Assembly (NCBI GenBank): GCA_020426065.1
Contig: JAGQQT010000264.1
Span: forward strand, 1-5,888
DNA from: Planctomycetaceae bacterium
Lineage (GTDB): Bacteria; Planctomycetota; Planctomycetia; Planctomycetales; Planctomycetaceae
Reading direction: 5' to 3'
DNA: 5,888 bases
Below the pieces are notes generated by a model that searched no databases, was not told the origin of the DNA, and worked only from the letters and a program-made list of their open reading frames with translations. How positions within the stretch are numbered: the first letter of the stretch is position 1; each line of letters begins with the position of its first letter. This document shows positions 1 to 5,888 of this stretch, one piece after another. The position numbers and the translations under genes were made by a program.

Positions 1-173
1 CACAATTGACCGGCAGGAAAATGCGAGATCTGGCTTTCAATCTGATCTCGAGCCCAGGGAAGCATTCCGGGGAAACACTTCATCTGCATATCAACCAGTT
101 CATCGAAATCATCCATGGTCAATCGACGCAGGACTGTTTTCCACTCAAAATCGGCCAGATCGAGTTCCGGCAT
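1..173 (-). CDS. N-terminal fragment of a probable GNAT acetyltransferase, perhaps fused to a carbon-nitrogen hydrolase; continues off the left edge
   Basis: Translating the complementary strand from the ATG at 173-171 gives 57 open codons up to the window edge, starting [19 protein letters not shown]. An AAGGGA Shine-Dalgarno-like stretch lies a few bases before this ATG, which supports the start. The segment '[17 protein letters not shown]' has the look of the first beta strand and helix of a GNAT N-acetyltransferase. The following '[17 protein letters not shown]' resembles, from memory, the start of the roughly 500-residue proteins that join a GNAT domain to a nitrilase-type amidohydrolase. 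The catalytic Glu-Lys-Cys triad of the hydrolase and the acetyl-CoA loop of the GNAT domain would both lie outside the window, so neither activity can be confirmed. The gene lies downstream of the repeat-protein gene on the same strand, 116 bp away. It could instead be a stand-alone GNAT protein. Confidence 0.62.
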   Translation of the reverse strand, partial: MPELDLADFEWKTVLRRLTMDDFDELVDMQMKCFPGMLPWARDQIESQISHFPAGQL

Positions 174-230
174 GGCATTCCCTTACTGCAGTGATCGCTG
201 TTAAAGACTTTTTTCGTGCGCCTGCTTTTG

Positions 231-258
231 ATTCTAATGGAGTATCTCCAGAGCACAA
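231..258 (-). promoter_or_regulatory. Possible sigma70-type promoter with a dyad in its spacer, ahead of the GNAT gene
   Basis: Read on the minus strand, TTGTGC (258-253) and TAGAAT (236-231) are separated by 16 bp. The -10 matches consensus at five of six bases; the -35 only at its first three. The spacer holds a perfect dyad, TGGAG-ATA-CTCCA (238-250), which could be an operator. Transcription would start near 224, leaving a leader of about 50 bases before the GNAT ATG at 173. This would let the GNAT gene be expressed independently of the repeat gene upstream. Short matches like this arise by chance, so confidence is low. Confidence 0.28.
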
Positions 259-289
259 CAGGGAGTTTCATTCTCCAGTTCAAAGCGTG

Positions 290-1030
290 CTACTCTTTGC
301 GGGCAGCTCGCATTTTTTCCTCATCCCATTTTCCATTGGGACGAAAATCTTTCAGAGCACGCATGACAGATCCGTTGTAGTACGTTGCAAACAGGGCATC
401 GCCATGATGTTCGGTAAAATGCTGGCGATTGAGCTTGTACCAGTCATACTCTTTCCGGAAGTTCAGCTGTTGCCCCAGCCATTTCATATAGGCCTGACGA
501 TTTTCCTGTTCCTGCCAGAAACCTTGTGGAACAGTGGGAAAGCACCACGGCAACCATTTCATGCGGGGAGCGTATTCCTTCAAGGCACGGAACACGGAAT
601 CACCATAATAGTTTGCCAGCATGCCGCCGCCATGATTGGTGTGAAAATGCGACCTGCTGACCTGGTACCAGTCTTCGTGAGACTTGAGCCCCAGGTGCTG
701 TCCCAGCCAGTCCATGTATGCAATGCGATTCTGCTTGTCTTTCCAGAAGCCTTGTGAGGTGCTGCGAAACAGCCAGGGACGCCAGGGAAAGTCTGGATAG
801 AGATCCAGCAGAGCACGCTGGGGAGAATCGCCGTAATAATTGGCGAGCATGCCTCCCCCCTGATTGACGTGAAAATCCTGCTTGGCGATCTGATACCAGT
901 CTTCCGGTTTTTTATAGCCGAGAGTTTTTTCCAGCCACTTCATGTAGGCAATACGATTTTCCAGGTGATCCCAGTAACCGGTTGGAACCCTTCCCTGCAA
1001 CCACAGTTTTGCCTTGGACTTACCTTTCAT
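290..1030 (-). CDS. Tryptophan-rich protein made of three tandem 76-residue repeats, function unknown
   Basis: The product is 246 residues. After eight mostly basic residues (MKGKSKAK) it consists of three copies of one unit beginning at W10, W86 and W162, and ends in a short charged tail ([11 protein letters not shown]). The unit reads approximately W-x7-G-[YF]-W-x4-N-R-x-A-Y-M-x-W-L, then D-W-Y, F, G-x4-[AT]-x-Y-Y, R-A-L, P and W. All 15 tryptophans sit at five unit positions (1, 11, 23, 36, 74) in all three copies. Copies 1 and 2 share 41 of 76 residues by hand count; copy 3 is more divergent, with the [11 protein letters not shown] block changed to [11 protein letters not shown]. There is no signal peptide or membrane segment, so it is probably cytoplasmic. 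Similar W/DWY/YY repeats exist, from memory, in predicted proteins of protists, algae and fungi, but I know no function. The start at 1030 is the only ATG that keeps copy 1 whole, although its GGAGAG lies unusually close. A binding or scaffold role is plausible but unproven. Confidence 0.85.
   Translation of the reverse strand: MKGKSKAKLWLQGRVPTGYWDHLENRIAYMKWLEKTLGYKKPEDWYQIAKQDFHVNQGGGMLANYYGDSPQRALLDLYPDFPWRPWLFRSTSQGFWKDKQNRIAYMDWLGQHLGLKSHEDWYQVSRSHFHTNHGGGMLANYYGDSVFRALKEYAPRMKWLPWCFPTVPQGFWQEQENRQAYMKWLGQQLNFRKEYDWYKLNRQHFTEHHGDALFATYYNGSVMRALKDFRPNGKWDEEKMRAARKE
318..547 (-). repeat. Tandem repeat unit 3 of the tryptophan-rich protein, diverged
   Basis: Codons 162-237 form the third unit, with GFW (170-172), ENR (176-178), AYMKWL (180-185), DWY (196-198), YY (217-218), RAL (224-226) and W235. 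The glycine-rich block is altered to [12 protein letters not shown], and the linker after W235 passes into a charged C-terminal tail instead of another unit. This is the most divergent copy. Confidence 0.75.
546..775 (-). repeat. Tandem repeat unit 2 of the tryptophan-rich protein (76 codons)
   Basis: Codons 86-161 form the second unit, with GFW (94-96), NRIAYMDWL (101-109), EDWY (119-122), [12 protein letters not shown] (134-145), RAL (148-150) and W159. The 12-residue [12 protein letters not shown] block is identical to that of unit 1 although 8 of its 12 codons differ. Confidence 0.8.
774..1003 (-). repeat. Tandem repeat unit 1 of the tryptophan-rich protein (76 codons)
   Basis: Codons 10-85 of the repeat protein make up the first unit, from W10 to the proline before W86; boundaries are good to a base or two. 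Landmarks are GYW (18-20), ENR (24-26), AYMKWL (28-33), EDWY (43-46), [12 protein letters not shown] (58-69), RAL (72-74) and W83. It is the unit most like unit 2. Confidence 0.8.
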
Positions 1031-1236
1031 CTCTCCATGGATTCCGTTAGTCAGATTGTGCAGAATTGTTTCAGGCCCATCCGCGACAAGAGGATATCAA
1101 TTGATTGCCATTATCGCAATGAACATTCTTCAATGGTCATTCACCAGCACCCAGGTTACCCGCTTTCGGTTTTCCTGCAGATGACTTATGATGGGAGCAA
1201 TATTGAAAAACTGTTCCCAGAGAATAAGAGACAATC
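1031..1236. promoter_or_regulatory. Divergent intergenic region between the repeat gene and the DapA-like gene
   Basis: This 206-bp region must hold the promoters of both flanking genes. I see no convincing sigma70 pair. TATGAT at 1187-1192 could be a -10 for the plus-strand gene and GATAAT (minus strand, 1115-1110) one for the minus-strand gene, but neither has a good -35. An 8-bp palindrome TCAATTGA (1097-1104) abuts a dyad ATTGC-N7-GCAAT (1104-1120) that overlaps the GATAAT box, a reasonable place for an operator. A second palindrome CAATATTG lies at 1198-1205, about 31 bp before the DapA-like ATG. No RNA gene or small ORF is evident. Confidence 0.3.
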
Positions 1237-2193
1237 ATGTCCAAATCAGACTTAGATCCGCACCTGATGATCGTTCCCCGACGGAAAATCCGCGGGTTTT
1301 CCGCCATCCTGCTTCCGTTTACCTCCAGTGGAGCGGTCGATTGGCCCGGATTCAATGATCATCTTCAGCGCACTTTCGATGCTGGTCTGACTCCCGCCGT
1401 CAATATGGATACCGGCTATGCGAATCTGATTGATTCTGCAACAAAAATTGATGTGCTTTCCAAGGCACGGGACCTGGCAGCAGGTCGCCCGTTTGTGGCG
1501 GGAGCCTTTGTGGGAGACAAACCTGGATCTGCGTTTCGGCTCGACGAATATCGCACCGAATGTGATCTGATTGCCAAATTCGGCGGTATTCCCGTTCTCT
1601 TCCAGTCATTTGGCCTGACAACGGGAACGGATCAAGAAATTCTGGAGCGTTACCGGCAGATTGCCCAGACAACCGATCAATTCATCGGTTTTGAATTGGG
1701 GACCATGTTTGCTCCATTCGGAAAAATCTATTCGCTGGATCTTTATCGGCAACTGCTTGCCATCCCGCAATGTATCGGAGCCAAGCATTCCTCACTGTCC
1801 CGCGAACTGGAATGGGAGCGGATTCTGCTGAGGAATGAAATCCGGCCCGATTTCCTCTGTCTGACCGGTAATGATCTGGCAATTGATATGGTGATCTACG
1901 GAGCGGACTACCTGCTGGGGCTTTCCACATTTGCCCCCGACCTGTTCGCGAAACGGGACCGGATGTGGGAGGCTGGGGATCCGGATTTTTATGAACTCAA
2001 CGATCTGCTGCAGTATCTGGGACACCTGACCTTTCGGGTTCCGGTGCCGGCCTACAAGCACAACGCTGCCCAGTTCCTGAATATCCGTGGGTGGATCGAG
2101 ACGGATGAAACCCATCTCAACAGCCCGAAACGACCGGAATCAGACCGGTTTCTCCTTCAGGAAATCTACGACCGGATGCAGCGCTGGCTGTAA
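1237..2193 (+). CDS. Divergent dihydrodipicolinate synthase (DapA/NAL) family aldolase
   Basis: The 318-residue product fits the DapA/N-acetylneuraminate lyase class I aldolase superfamily, (beta/alpha)8 barrels that bind pyruvate-like substrates through a Schiff-base lysine. The barrel seems to start at '[16 protein letters not shown]' (21-36), matching the 'AIVTP...G.V' start of DapA. K183 in 'CIGAKHSS' aligns with the catalytic lysine (E. coli DapA K161), and 'LTGND' (209-213) aligns with the later 'LSGDD' strand. Two signatures are missing: the GTTGE loop is MDTGY (57-61), and the YNVP strand carrying catalytic Tyr133 appears as GFELG (151-155), which puts Phe152 at the Tyr position. The C-terminal '[13 protein letters not shown]' (269-281) is, from memory, typical of a planctomycete/chloroflexi subgroup of unknown substrate. 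It is therefore unlikely to be the lysine-biosynthesis DapA; a sugar-acid or keto-acid aldolase or dehydratase is more likely. The ATG at 1237 has a weak AAGAGA ahead of it. It is cytoplasmic and transcribed alone. Confidence 0.87.
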   Translation: MSKSDLDPHLMIVPRRKIRGFSAILLPFTSSGAVDWPGFNDHLQRTFDAGLTPAVNMDTGYANLIDSATKIDVLSKARDLAAGRPFVAGAFVGDKPGSAFRLDEYRTECDLIAKFGGIPVLFQSFGLTTGTDQEILERYRQIAQTTDQFIGFELGTMFAPFGKIYSLDLYRQLLAIPQCIGAKHSSLSRELEWERILLRNEIRPDFLCLTGNDLAIDMVIYGADYLLGLSTFAPDLFAKRDRMWEAGDPDFYELNDLLQYLGHLTFRVPVPAYKHNAAQFLNIRGWIETDETHLNSPKRPESDRFLLQEIYDRMQRWL

Positions 2194-2207
2194 ACAGCGG
2201 TAACAGT

Positions 2208-2696
2208 TTAGCGGTCGTTCCTTCCACCCAGGCTGGAATTGGATCCGTTCGGCTTTGGTGAATCGTCCTGATTACGTGGAGCGTTGCGACCTCCCAGTTT
2301 TCCATCTTCTGCCGAGGTTCGCACTCGATACTCGACCGGTTGACCCCGCAGTCGTGCAGGCAGCACATCAATCGCGTAACGGAACCCGTCAGGAGTTCGC
2401 AAAATCAGTTCCGCGGGAGGACTGTTGTGATTCATTCGATTGGTGATCGCAAAAACATCGTTGACTGTTTCCAGATCGCGTCCGTTTAACGACTCCATGA
2501 TATCACCCGCGACAATCTCCGGCGGATTCTTACGAGACTCTTCATAAGCCTGCGTATTCGGGATGAAACTCCGAATAATCAAACCGGGGCCACCGGAAAC
2601 GCGATCCACTCGAAAACCCAGGTATCCATTGTTCTGGGCACTTGCCACACTGGTCATCAAAGAGGCCATGACTGCAAAAGCAAATAAAGTTTTCAT
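2208..2696 (-). CDS. Small exported PDZ-domain protein
   Basis: The 162-residue product begins with a clear Sec signal peptide: MK, a hydrophobic core (LFAFAVMASLMTSV) and an ASA site, with cleavage expected after A20 before QNNG. Residues 21 to about 115 look like one PDZ domain of the HtrA/CtpA type: 'GYLGFRVD' as the carboxylate-binding start, 'GLIIRSFIPNTQAY', then 'IVAGDIMESLNGRDLETVND', the usual 'GD.I..ING..' strand and turn. No protease or other catalytic domain is attached. The last 35 residues are a Gly/Asn/Ser/Arg-rich, probably disordered tail with LGGRN twice (134-138 and 156-160). It probably acts in the periplasm, binding peptide C-termini or unfolded proteins, but no partner is visible. 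A GGCGGGG stretch precedes the ATG at 2696. Its stop lies 14 bp from that of the DapA-like gene, which runs toward it. A lone PDZ protein cannot be assigned a pathway. Confidence 0.83.
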   Translation of the reverse strand: MKTLFAFAVMASLMTSVASAQNNGYLGFRVDRVSGGPGLIIRSFIPNTQAYEESRKNPPEIVAGDIMESLNGRDLETVNDVFAITNRMNHNSPPAELILRTPDGFRYAIDVLPARLRGQPVEYRVRTSAEDGKLGGRNAPRNQDDSPKPNGSNSSLGGRNDR

Positions 2697-2868
2697 TGGA
2701 ACCCCGCCTGCTTCTCAAGGAGTTTCTCGCTCAAGCCTGTGAAACCTGCCTGAACTGTCATATCTGTTTTTTCAGATTTACCTGAGTTTTTCAAGTACGA
2801 GGCCCCAGAAAATCTTCGGCAGGTGTTATTCTTTCGGTAGCTCATGACACTCTTATCGAGGATGACTC
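2697..2868. promoter_or_regulatory. Divergent intergenic region with a 16-bp dyad, between the PDZ and DUF4261-like genes
   Basis: This 172-bp region separates two divergently transcribed genes and should contain both promoters. Its most distinct element is a perfect inverted repeat, ATCTG-TTTTTT-CAGAT, at 2762-2777, about 65 bp before the PDZ ATG and 90 bp before the plus-strand ATG. The T-rich loop and the position between two starts fit a binding site better than a terminator. I found no well-spaced -35/-10 pair on either strand. No small ORF or RNA gene is evident. Confidence 0.3.
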
Positions 2869-3672
2869 ATGTCTGATAACCTGCTCCCCCCCAGTGATCA
2901 CACTTCACAACTGGCATTTGTCCTCTTATCCAGCCCTCAGCCACCTGATGCAGAAGCAATTGCTGCTGCCCTGCAGGAACTGGAGCCTAATCTGCCAATT
3001 CAGATTGCGGAGGATGAGACCGACAAAACCGAAGAGGGAGATGTCGTCTTTCTGGATCTCGACCAGGAATTGCGGGCGATGATTGCCCTCATGCCAGTTC
3101 CCGTTCCCAATGGCGAGGCTGATGAAGGAGTGGAATTCAGTTTGGCAGCACTCGGTTCCGACTGGAAAGCCGCTCCACACGAAGCTCACTATGTTGTAGG
3201 ACTGATTGGTTTTGATGAGTTGAATCCGCTCGATCGCATGATGCTGTTCACTTCACTGCTGGCCGCTGTGGTGAAAAGCTCCAATGCGACAGGTGTTTAC
3301 TGGGGAAATGCTGGAGCCACTCATCCTGCGGAATTCTTTCTGTCAGTGGCCAGCGACAATTCTCCACATTCCAGAGTCCTGCTGTGGAACGGCTTGAGTA
3401 TTGCTCGGGAAGATGAAACCACTCTCAGCCTGCTGAGCCTGGGGATGCGTCAACTGGATCTGCCTGATCTGCTGATGGTTGTCCCTGAGCATTCTCACGA
3501 TGATCCGATCGGAATGATGTTTGATCTGTTGTGCTACATCATCGATCGCGGCGAGGCAATTCCTGCCGGGGAAACTGTCGGGAGATCAGAAGATCAGAAA
3601 CTGACGGTGGAATACGTCCCCTCACCTATCGAAGGGGATCCAGAAGTCTGGCGGGTGGATCTGACCAGCTGA
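2869..3672 (+). CDS. DUF4261-like protein of unknown function
   Basis: The 267-residue product is acidic, soluble and without signal peptide or membrane helix. Its pattern matches what I recall of DUF4261 proteins: an N-terminal strand-helix (LAFVLLSSPQPPDAEAIAAAL, about 15-35), a 'MPVPVPNGEA' segment (75-84), 'EAHYVVGL' (105-112), 'TGVYWGNAG' (141-149), and a C-terminal half with 'GMRQLDLPDLLMV' (192-204) and 'RGEAIPAGETVG' (227-238). The biochemical role of this family is not established as far as I know, and no catalytic motif stands out. The ATG at 2869 is supported by GAGG seven bases upstream. An out-of-frame ATG at 2862 opens only a four-codon ORF and is not the start. The gene is flanked by genes on the opposite strand, so it is its own transcription unit and context gives no function. 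The family call is from memory of the motif order. Confidence 0.78.
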   Translation: MSDNLLPPSDHTSQLAFVLLSSPQPPDAEAIAAALQELEPNLPIQIAEDETDKTEEGDVVFLDLDQELRAMIALMPVPVPNGEADEGVEFSLAALGSDWKAAPHEAHYVVGLIGFDELNPLDRMMLFTSLLAAVVKSSNATGVYWGNAGATHPAEFFLSVASDNSPHSRVLLWNGLSIAREDETTLSLLSLGMRQLDLPDLLMVVPEHSHDDPIGMMFDLLCYIIDRGEAIPAGETVGRSEDQKLTVEYVPSPIEGDPEVWRVDLTS

Positions 3673-3703
3673 GTTTCGAGGAATCAGAGTGTGAGCTCCC
3701 CAG

Positions 3704-3721
3704 GGAAGATTCCACTCTTCC
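3704..3721. terminator. Possible bidirectional hairpin between convergent genes
   Basis: GGAAGA at 3704-3709 and TCTTCC at 3716-3721 form a perfect 6-bp stem with a 6-base loop, in the 78-bp gap between the stops of the DUF4261-like gene (3672) and the Aas-like gene (3751). The position suits a shared terminator. There is no T run on either strand, so it does not meet the rule for a strong intrinsic terminator. Confidence 0.28.
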
Positions 3722-3750
3722 AGAATAGTCTGCACGCTTCAAGATGCCCG

Positions 3751-5888
3751 TCAACTCTTTCCGTTACTGCAGATTTCGAGAGCCGTCTGTTTCACGGCCT
3801 TGATATCCATTTTCCCGGTCCCCAGCAAAGGGATTTCAGATACTTCATAGAAGGAATCATTTCCCGGGAGCCAGATGTTCGGTAATCCAGAGTTCTGTAA
3901 TCGCTTCACGCAGGCATCCCGCGACTCACCCAATGGAGTATGCAGAACAACAATCCGCTCCCCTTTTTTCTCATCAGGAACGGCAGTCACCGCAACTCGC
4001 AACAGGGCTGCCCCTTCCCCTTCCGGAACGGGAACCAGCTCATCCAGGATGGAATTGAGCGTCTCTTCGATTTTGATGTGGGGGACCATTTCCCCACCAA
4101 TTTTCGAGAAACGGCTTTGTCTGCCTGTCAGGGTAATGAATCCGTCCTGGTCAATCCGGGCCACATCGCCTGTGTTGTACCAGCCGTCATGAATTACATC
4201 TGCCGTCTTCTCCGGCAAGTTGAGATACCCCTGCATCATGTTTGCCCCCCGGGCAAACAACAGACCTTCGGTTTGCAGGGGAAGTTCTTCATACGTCTCC
4301 GGATTGACAACCTTGGCATAAACTCCCGGAACACACTGCCCAACCGTTCCCATTCGATTGGAGGACAGTTCAAACCGGGCATCCTTGAAATCAGGCTGAT
4401 TCACAGCCACCAGCGGCGACATTTCCGTTGAACCATATCCTTCAATCGGACGGACATTGAACTTTTCGTGACAGGCCACCGCCAGGTCTTCGGCGAGTTT
4501 CTCCGCTCCAACCACCACCAGCCACATATGCTTCATTTGCTCGGGCTCAATTCGCTTCACGTAAGATCTCAGGAATGTGGGCGTGGCCAGCAGAATGGAT
4601 CCCTTATATTTTTCCGAAAGCTTCCCGACCGTTCGGAAATCGAGGGGATTGAAGTGATACGCTCCCATCGGGTTCATCGCCTGGACCAGCCACATGGAAA
4701 TCGTGTAGCCAAACGAATGGAAGAATGGGAGGATCCCGATCAACGCATCCTCTTTGGAGAGCGTAAACATGTAGTCCACCGCTTCCACATTTGACAGCAC
4801 ATTGAGATGTGACAGGACCACACCTTTGGGTTCTCCCGTAGAGCCTGAGGTGTAAATGATGGTCAAAGTGGAATCGCGATCTACCTGATGCAGACCCAGC
4901 AGGCGCTCACTCAGGCAGGCGGGAAGCAGGTACGAGAACAACGCTCCACGCAGCCGATCTGAAGAAGTCACCTTTTCCTTGAGGTCTTCCAGGCAGATGA
5001 TTTCCGCATCAATGTTGACCGGCCGTTTTTCCAGAAACTTGCGACTGGTCAGAACGTGAGTGATTTTGGCATCATGAATACAGTGATTCAACACTGTGTC
5101 ATCGAGGGTATAATTCAGGTTGACCGAAACTTTTTGACTCAACCCCAGCGCCATATTCGCCAGCACACCTCCTACAGAAGGTGGCAGAAGCACACCGATG
5201 GTGTCCGAACTTTTGGGAAACAGATCCCGTTTCAACAGACTTCGGAATGCCAGGGAGCCAGCCAGGAGTTTGCCACCAGTCAGTTCGAGACCGGAAGAGT
5301 CGGCAACTTTGGTGCGGAACAGGGATTTCCGACATTGTCGCACAAACTGACGCGGCAGAATCGGACGCTTCAGCATCTGATCCTGCATCGAGTCTGCGGC
5401 AATCTCTTCCACCGCTCGATGCAGTGTCCCGACATCCTGAATGTTGTAATGGGGATCTCCGATATAGATATCAATACGACGTCGCCAGCGCCAGGGGCTT
5501 TTAAACAAACCGCCGCCGCGGTAACTCAACCGACTTCCCCACATCCCGTGAATGTAAATCGGGAAAACCGGCACGTCGGTTCCCTGAACGATTTTGACCA
5601 CCCCTTTATTAAAGGTCATCAACCGACCTGTGCGGCCAATGGCTCCTTCTGGGAAGATGCAGACTTTATCTCCATTCTCCACACTGTGCCGGGCATCCTT
5701 CAGGGCTTTCATGATCGCCTTGGGACCTTGAGTCGGTGAAAGTGGAATCACTCGATTCAAATCCGAAACCCAGTTCAACCACCACAGCTTTGTGTAGTTG
5801 GCATAGACCATGAAGCGGGCTGGATACGGCAGAAACGCGCACAGCAGCGGTCCGTCCATCCAGGAAATATGATTCGGGACCAGCAGCG
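3751..5888 (-). CDS. aas: Aas-like bifunctional acyltransferase/acyl-ACP synthetase, 5' end outside the window
   Basis: The frame stays open from the right edge through 711 codons to TGA at 3753-3751. The edge codons read [15 protein letters not shown], containing the NHx4D catalytic motif of PlsC acyltransferases, so the ATG at 5859-5857 inside that motif is internal. Numbering from that Met, FPEG (69-72) and [10 protein letters not shown] (96-105) complete the acyltransferase domain. A linker leads to an AMP-binding domain: P-loop [11 protein letters not shown] (336-346), [10 protein letters not shown] (377-386), GYGSTE (474-479), YNTGD (561-565), [14 protein letters not shown] (579-592), and GTGKMD (680-685) with adenylation lysine K683. 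Motif order and details such as 'KIGGEMV' match E. coli Aas, which activates fatty acids onto acyl carrier protein and re-acylates 2-acyl-lysophosphatidylethanolamine at the inner membrane. By comparison with Aas (719 residues), only about 35 residues would be missing, but some bacteria carry an LplT-like transporter domain fused upstream, which cannot be excluded. All key residues are present. Confidence 0.92.
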   Translation of the reverse strand, partial: LLVPNHISWMDGPLLCAFLPYPARFMVYANYTKLWWLNWVSDLNRVIPLSPTQGPKAIMKALKDARHSVENGDKVCIFPEGAIGRTGRLMTFNKGVVKIVQGTDVPVFPIYIHGMWGSRLSYRGGGLFKSPWRWRRRIDIYIGDPHYNIQDVGTLHRAVEEIAADSMQDQMLKRPILPRQFVRQCRKSLFRTKVADSSGLELTGGKLLAGSLAFRSLLKRDLFPKSSDTIGVLLPPSVGGVLANMALGLSQKVSVNLNYTLDDTVLNHCIHDAKITHVLTSRKFLEKRPVNIDAEIICLEDLKEKVTSSDRLRGALFSYLLPACLSERLLGLHQVDRDSTLTIIYTSGSTGEPKGVVLSHLNVLSNVEAVDYMFTLSKEDALIGILPFFHSFGYTISMWLVQAMNPMGAYHFNPLDFRTVGKLSEKYKGSILLATPTFLRSYVKRIEPEQMKHMWLVVVGAEKLAEDLAVACHEKFNVRPIEGYGSTEMSPLVAVNQPDFKDARFELSSNRMGTVGQCVPGVYAKVVNPETYEELPLQTEGLLFARGANMMQGYLNLPEKTADVIHDGWYNTGDVARIDQDGFITLTGRQSRFSKIGGEMVPHIKIEETLNSILDELVPVPEGEGAALLRVAVTAVPDEKKGERIVVLHTPLGESRDACVKRLQNSGLPNIWLPGNDSFYEVSEIPLLGTGKMDIKAVKQTALEICSNGKS

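Noticed and set aside
189..200. Near-palindrome CAGTGATCGCTG just upstream of the GNAT start
   Set aside because: It is imperfect (10 of 12 bases symmetric) and isolated; a match of this size is expected by chance.
209..214. T6 run as a possible terminator tail
   Set aside because: It reads as T only on the plus strand, where no gene ends, and no stem precedes it; on the minus strand it is an A run.
191..757. Long plus-strand open frame of 188 codons opposite the repeat gene
   Set aside because: It is the antisense shadow of the tryptophan-rich repeats; its apparent repetition only mirrors the repeat DNA, and the minus-strand reading has the consistent, conserved protein pattern.
1792..2115. 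Minus-strand open frame of 107 codons inside the DapA-like gene
   Set aside because: The plus strand carries the aligned aldolase motifs, including the Schiff-base lysine, through this stretch.
2194..2207. Terminator between the convergent DapA-like and PDZ genes
   Set aside because: The 14-bp gap holds only a weak AAACAG/CAGTTT partial symmetry spanning the stop codons, and no stable stem or T run.
3875..4431. Two overlapping plus-strand open frames of 105 and 163 codons
   Set aside because: Both are antisense to the AMP-binding domain of the Aas-like gene and have no domain signature or ribosome binding site of note.
5056..5739. Plus-strand open frame of 227 codons
   Set aside because: It lies wholly inside the Aas-like gene on the other strand, whose motifs run through the same bases. 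The plus-strand translation shows no recognisable domain.
5857..5859. ATG as start of the Aas-like gene
   Set aside because: Codons upstream remain open to the window edge and encode the NHIS part of the catalytic NHx4D motif, so this methionine is internal.

Overview
The window looks like ordinary chromosome from a bacterium of moderate GC content (roughly 50-55% by eye), most likely a planctomycete. That assignment is an inference. It rests on a divergent dihydrodipicolinate-synthase-like enzyme of a type I associate with Planctomycetes and related phyla, a small secreted PDZ protein, a GNAT/nitrilase-type N-terminus, weak or oddly placed Shine-Dalgarno sequences, and single-gene transcription units. 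No rRNA, tRNA, insertion sequence, CRISPR array or phage gene is visible.

Layout, left to right: (1) the first 57 codons of a minus-strand gene, probably a bifunctional GNAT acetyltransferase/carbon-nitrogen hydrolase, running off the left edge; (2) a minus-strand 246-residue protein built almost entirely of three tandem 76-residue tryptophan-rich repeats, function unknown; (3) a 206-bp divergent intergenic region; (4) a plus-strand class I aldolase of the DapA/NAL superfamily that keeps the Schiff-base lysine but has lost other signature residues; (5) facing it, with 14 bp between stop codons, a minus-strand exported PDZ-domain protein; (6) a 172-bp divergent intergenic region with a 16-bp dyad; (7) a plus-strand DUF4261-like protein; (8) a 78-bp convergent gap with a possible hairpin; (9) a large minus-strand Aas-like acyltransferase/acyl-ACP synthetase whose start lies beyond the right edge.

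The strand order is -, -, +, -, +, -. Only the first two genes could be co-transcribed, and even they are 116 bp apart with a possible promoter between them. I see no evidence that the genes form one pathway: they look like independent housekeeping or accessory units (phospholipid acyl-chain recycling, a small-molecule aldolase, an exported PDZ protein, two poorly characterised proteins).

The most unusual item is the triple-repeat protein at 290-1030. All 15 of its tryptophans fall on five positions repeated exactly every 76 residues, and the copies agree in protein far better than in codons, so the repeats are old and under selection. I found no multi-gene defence, mobile or biosynthetic system, and do not claim one.
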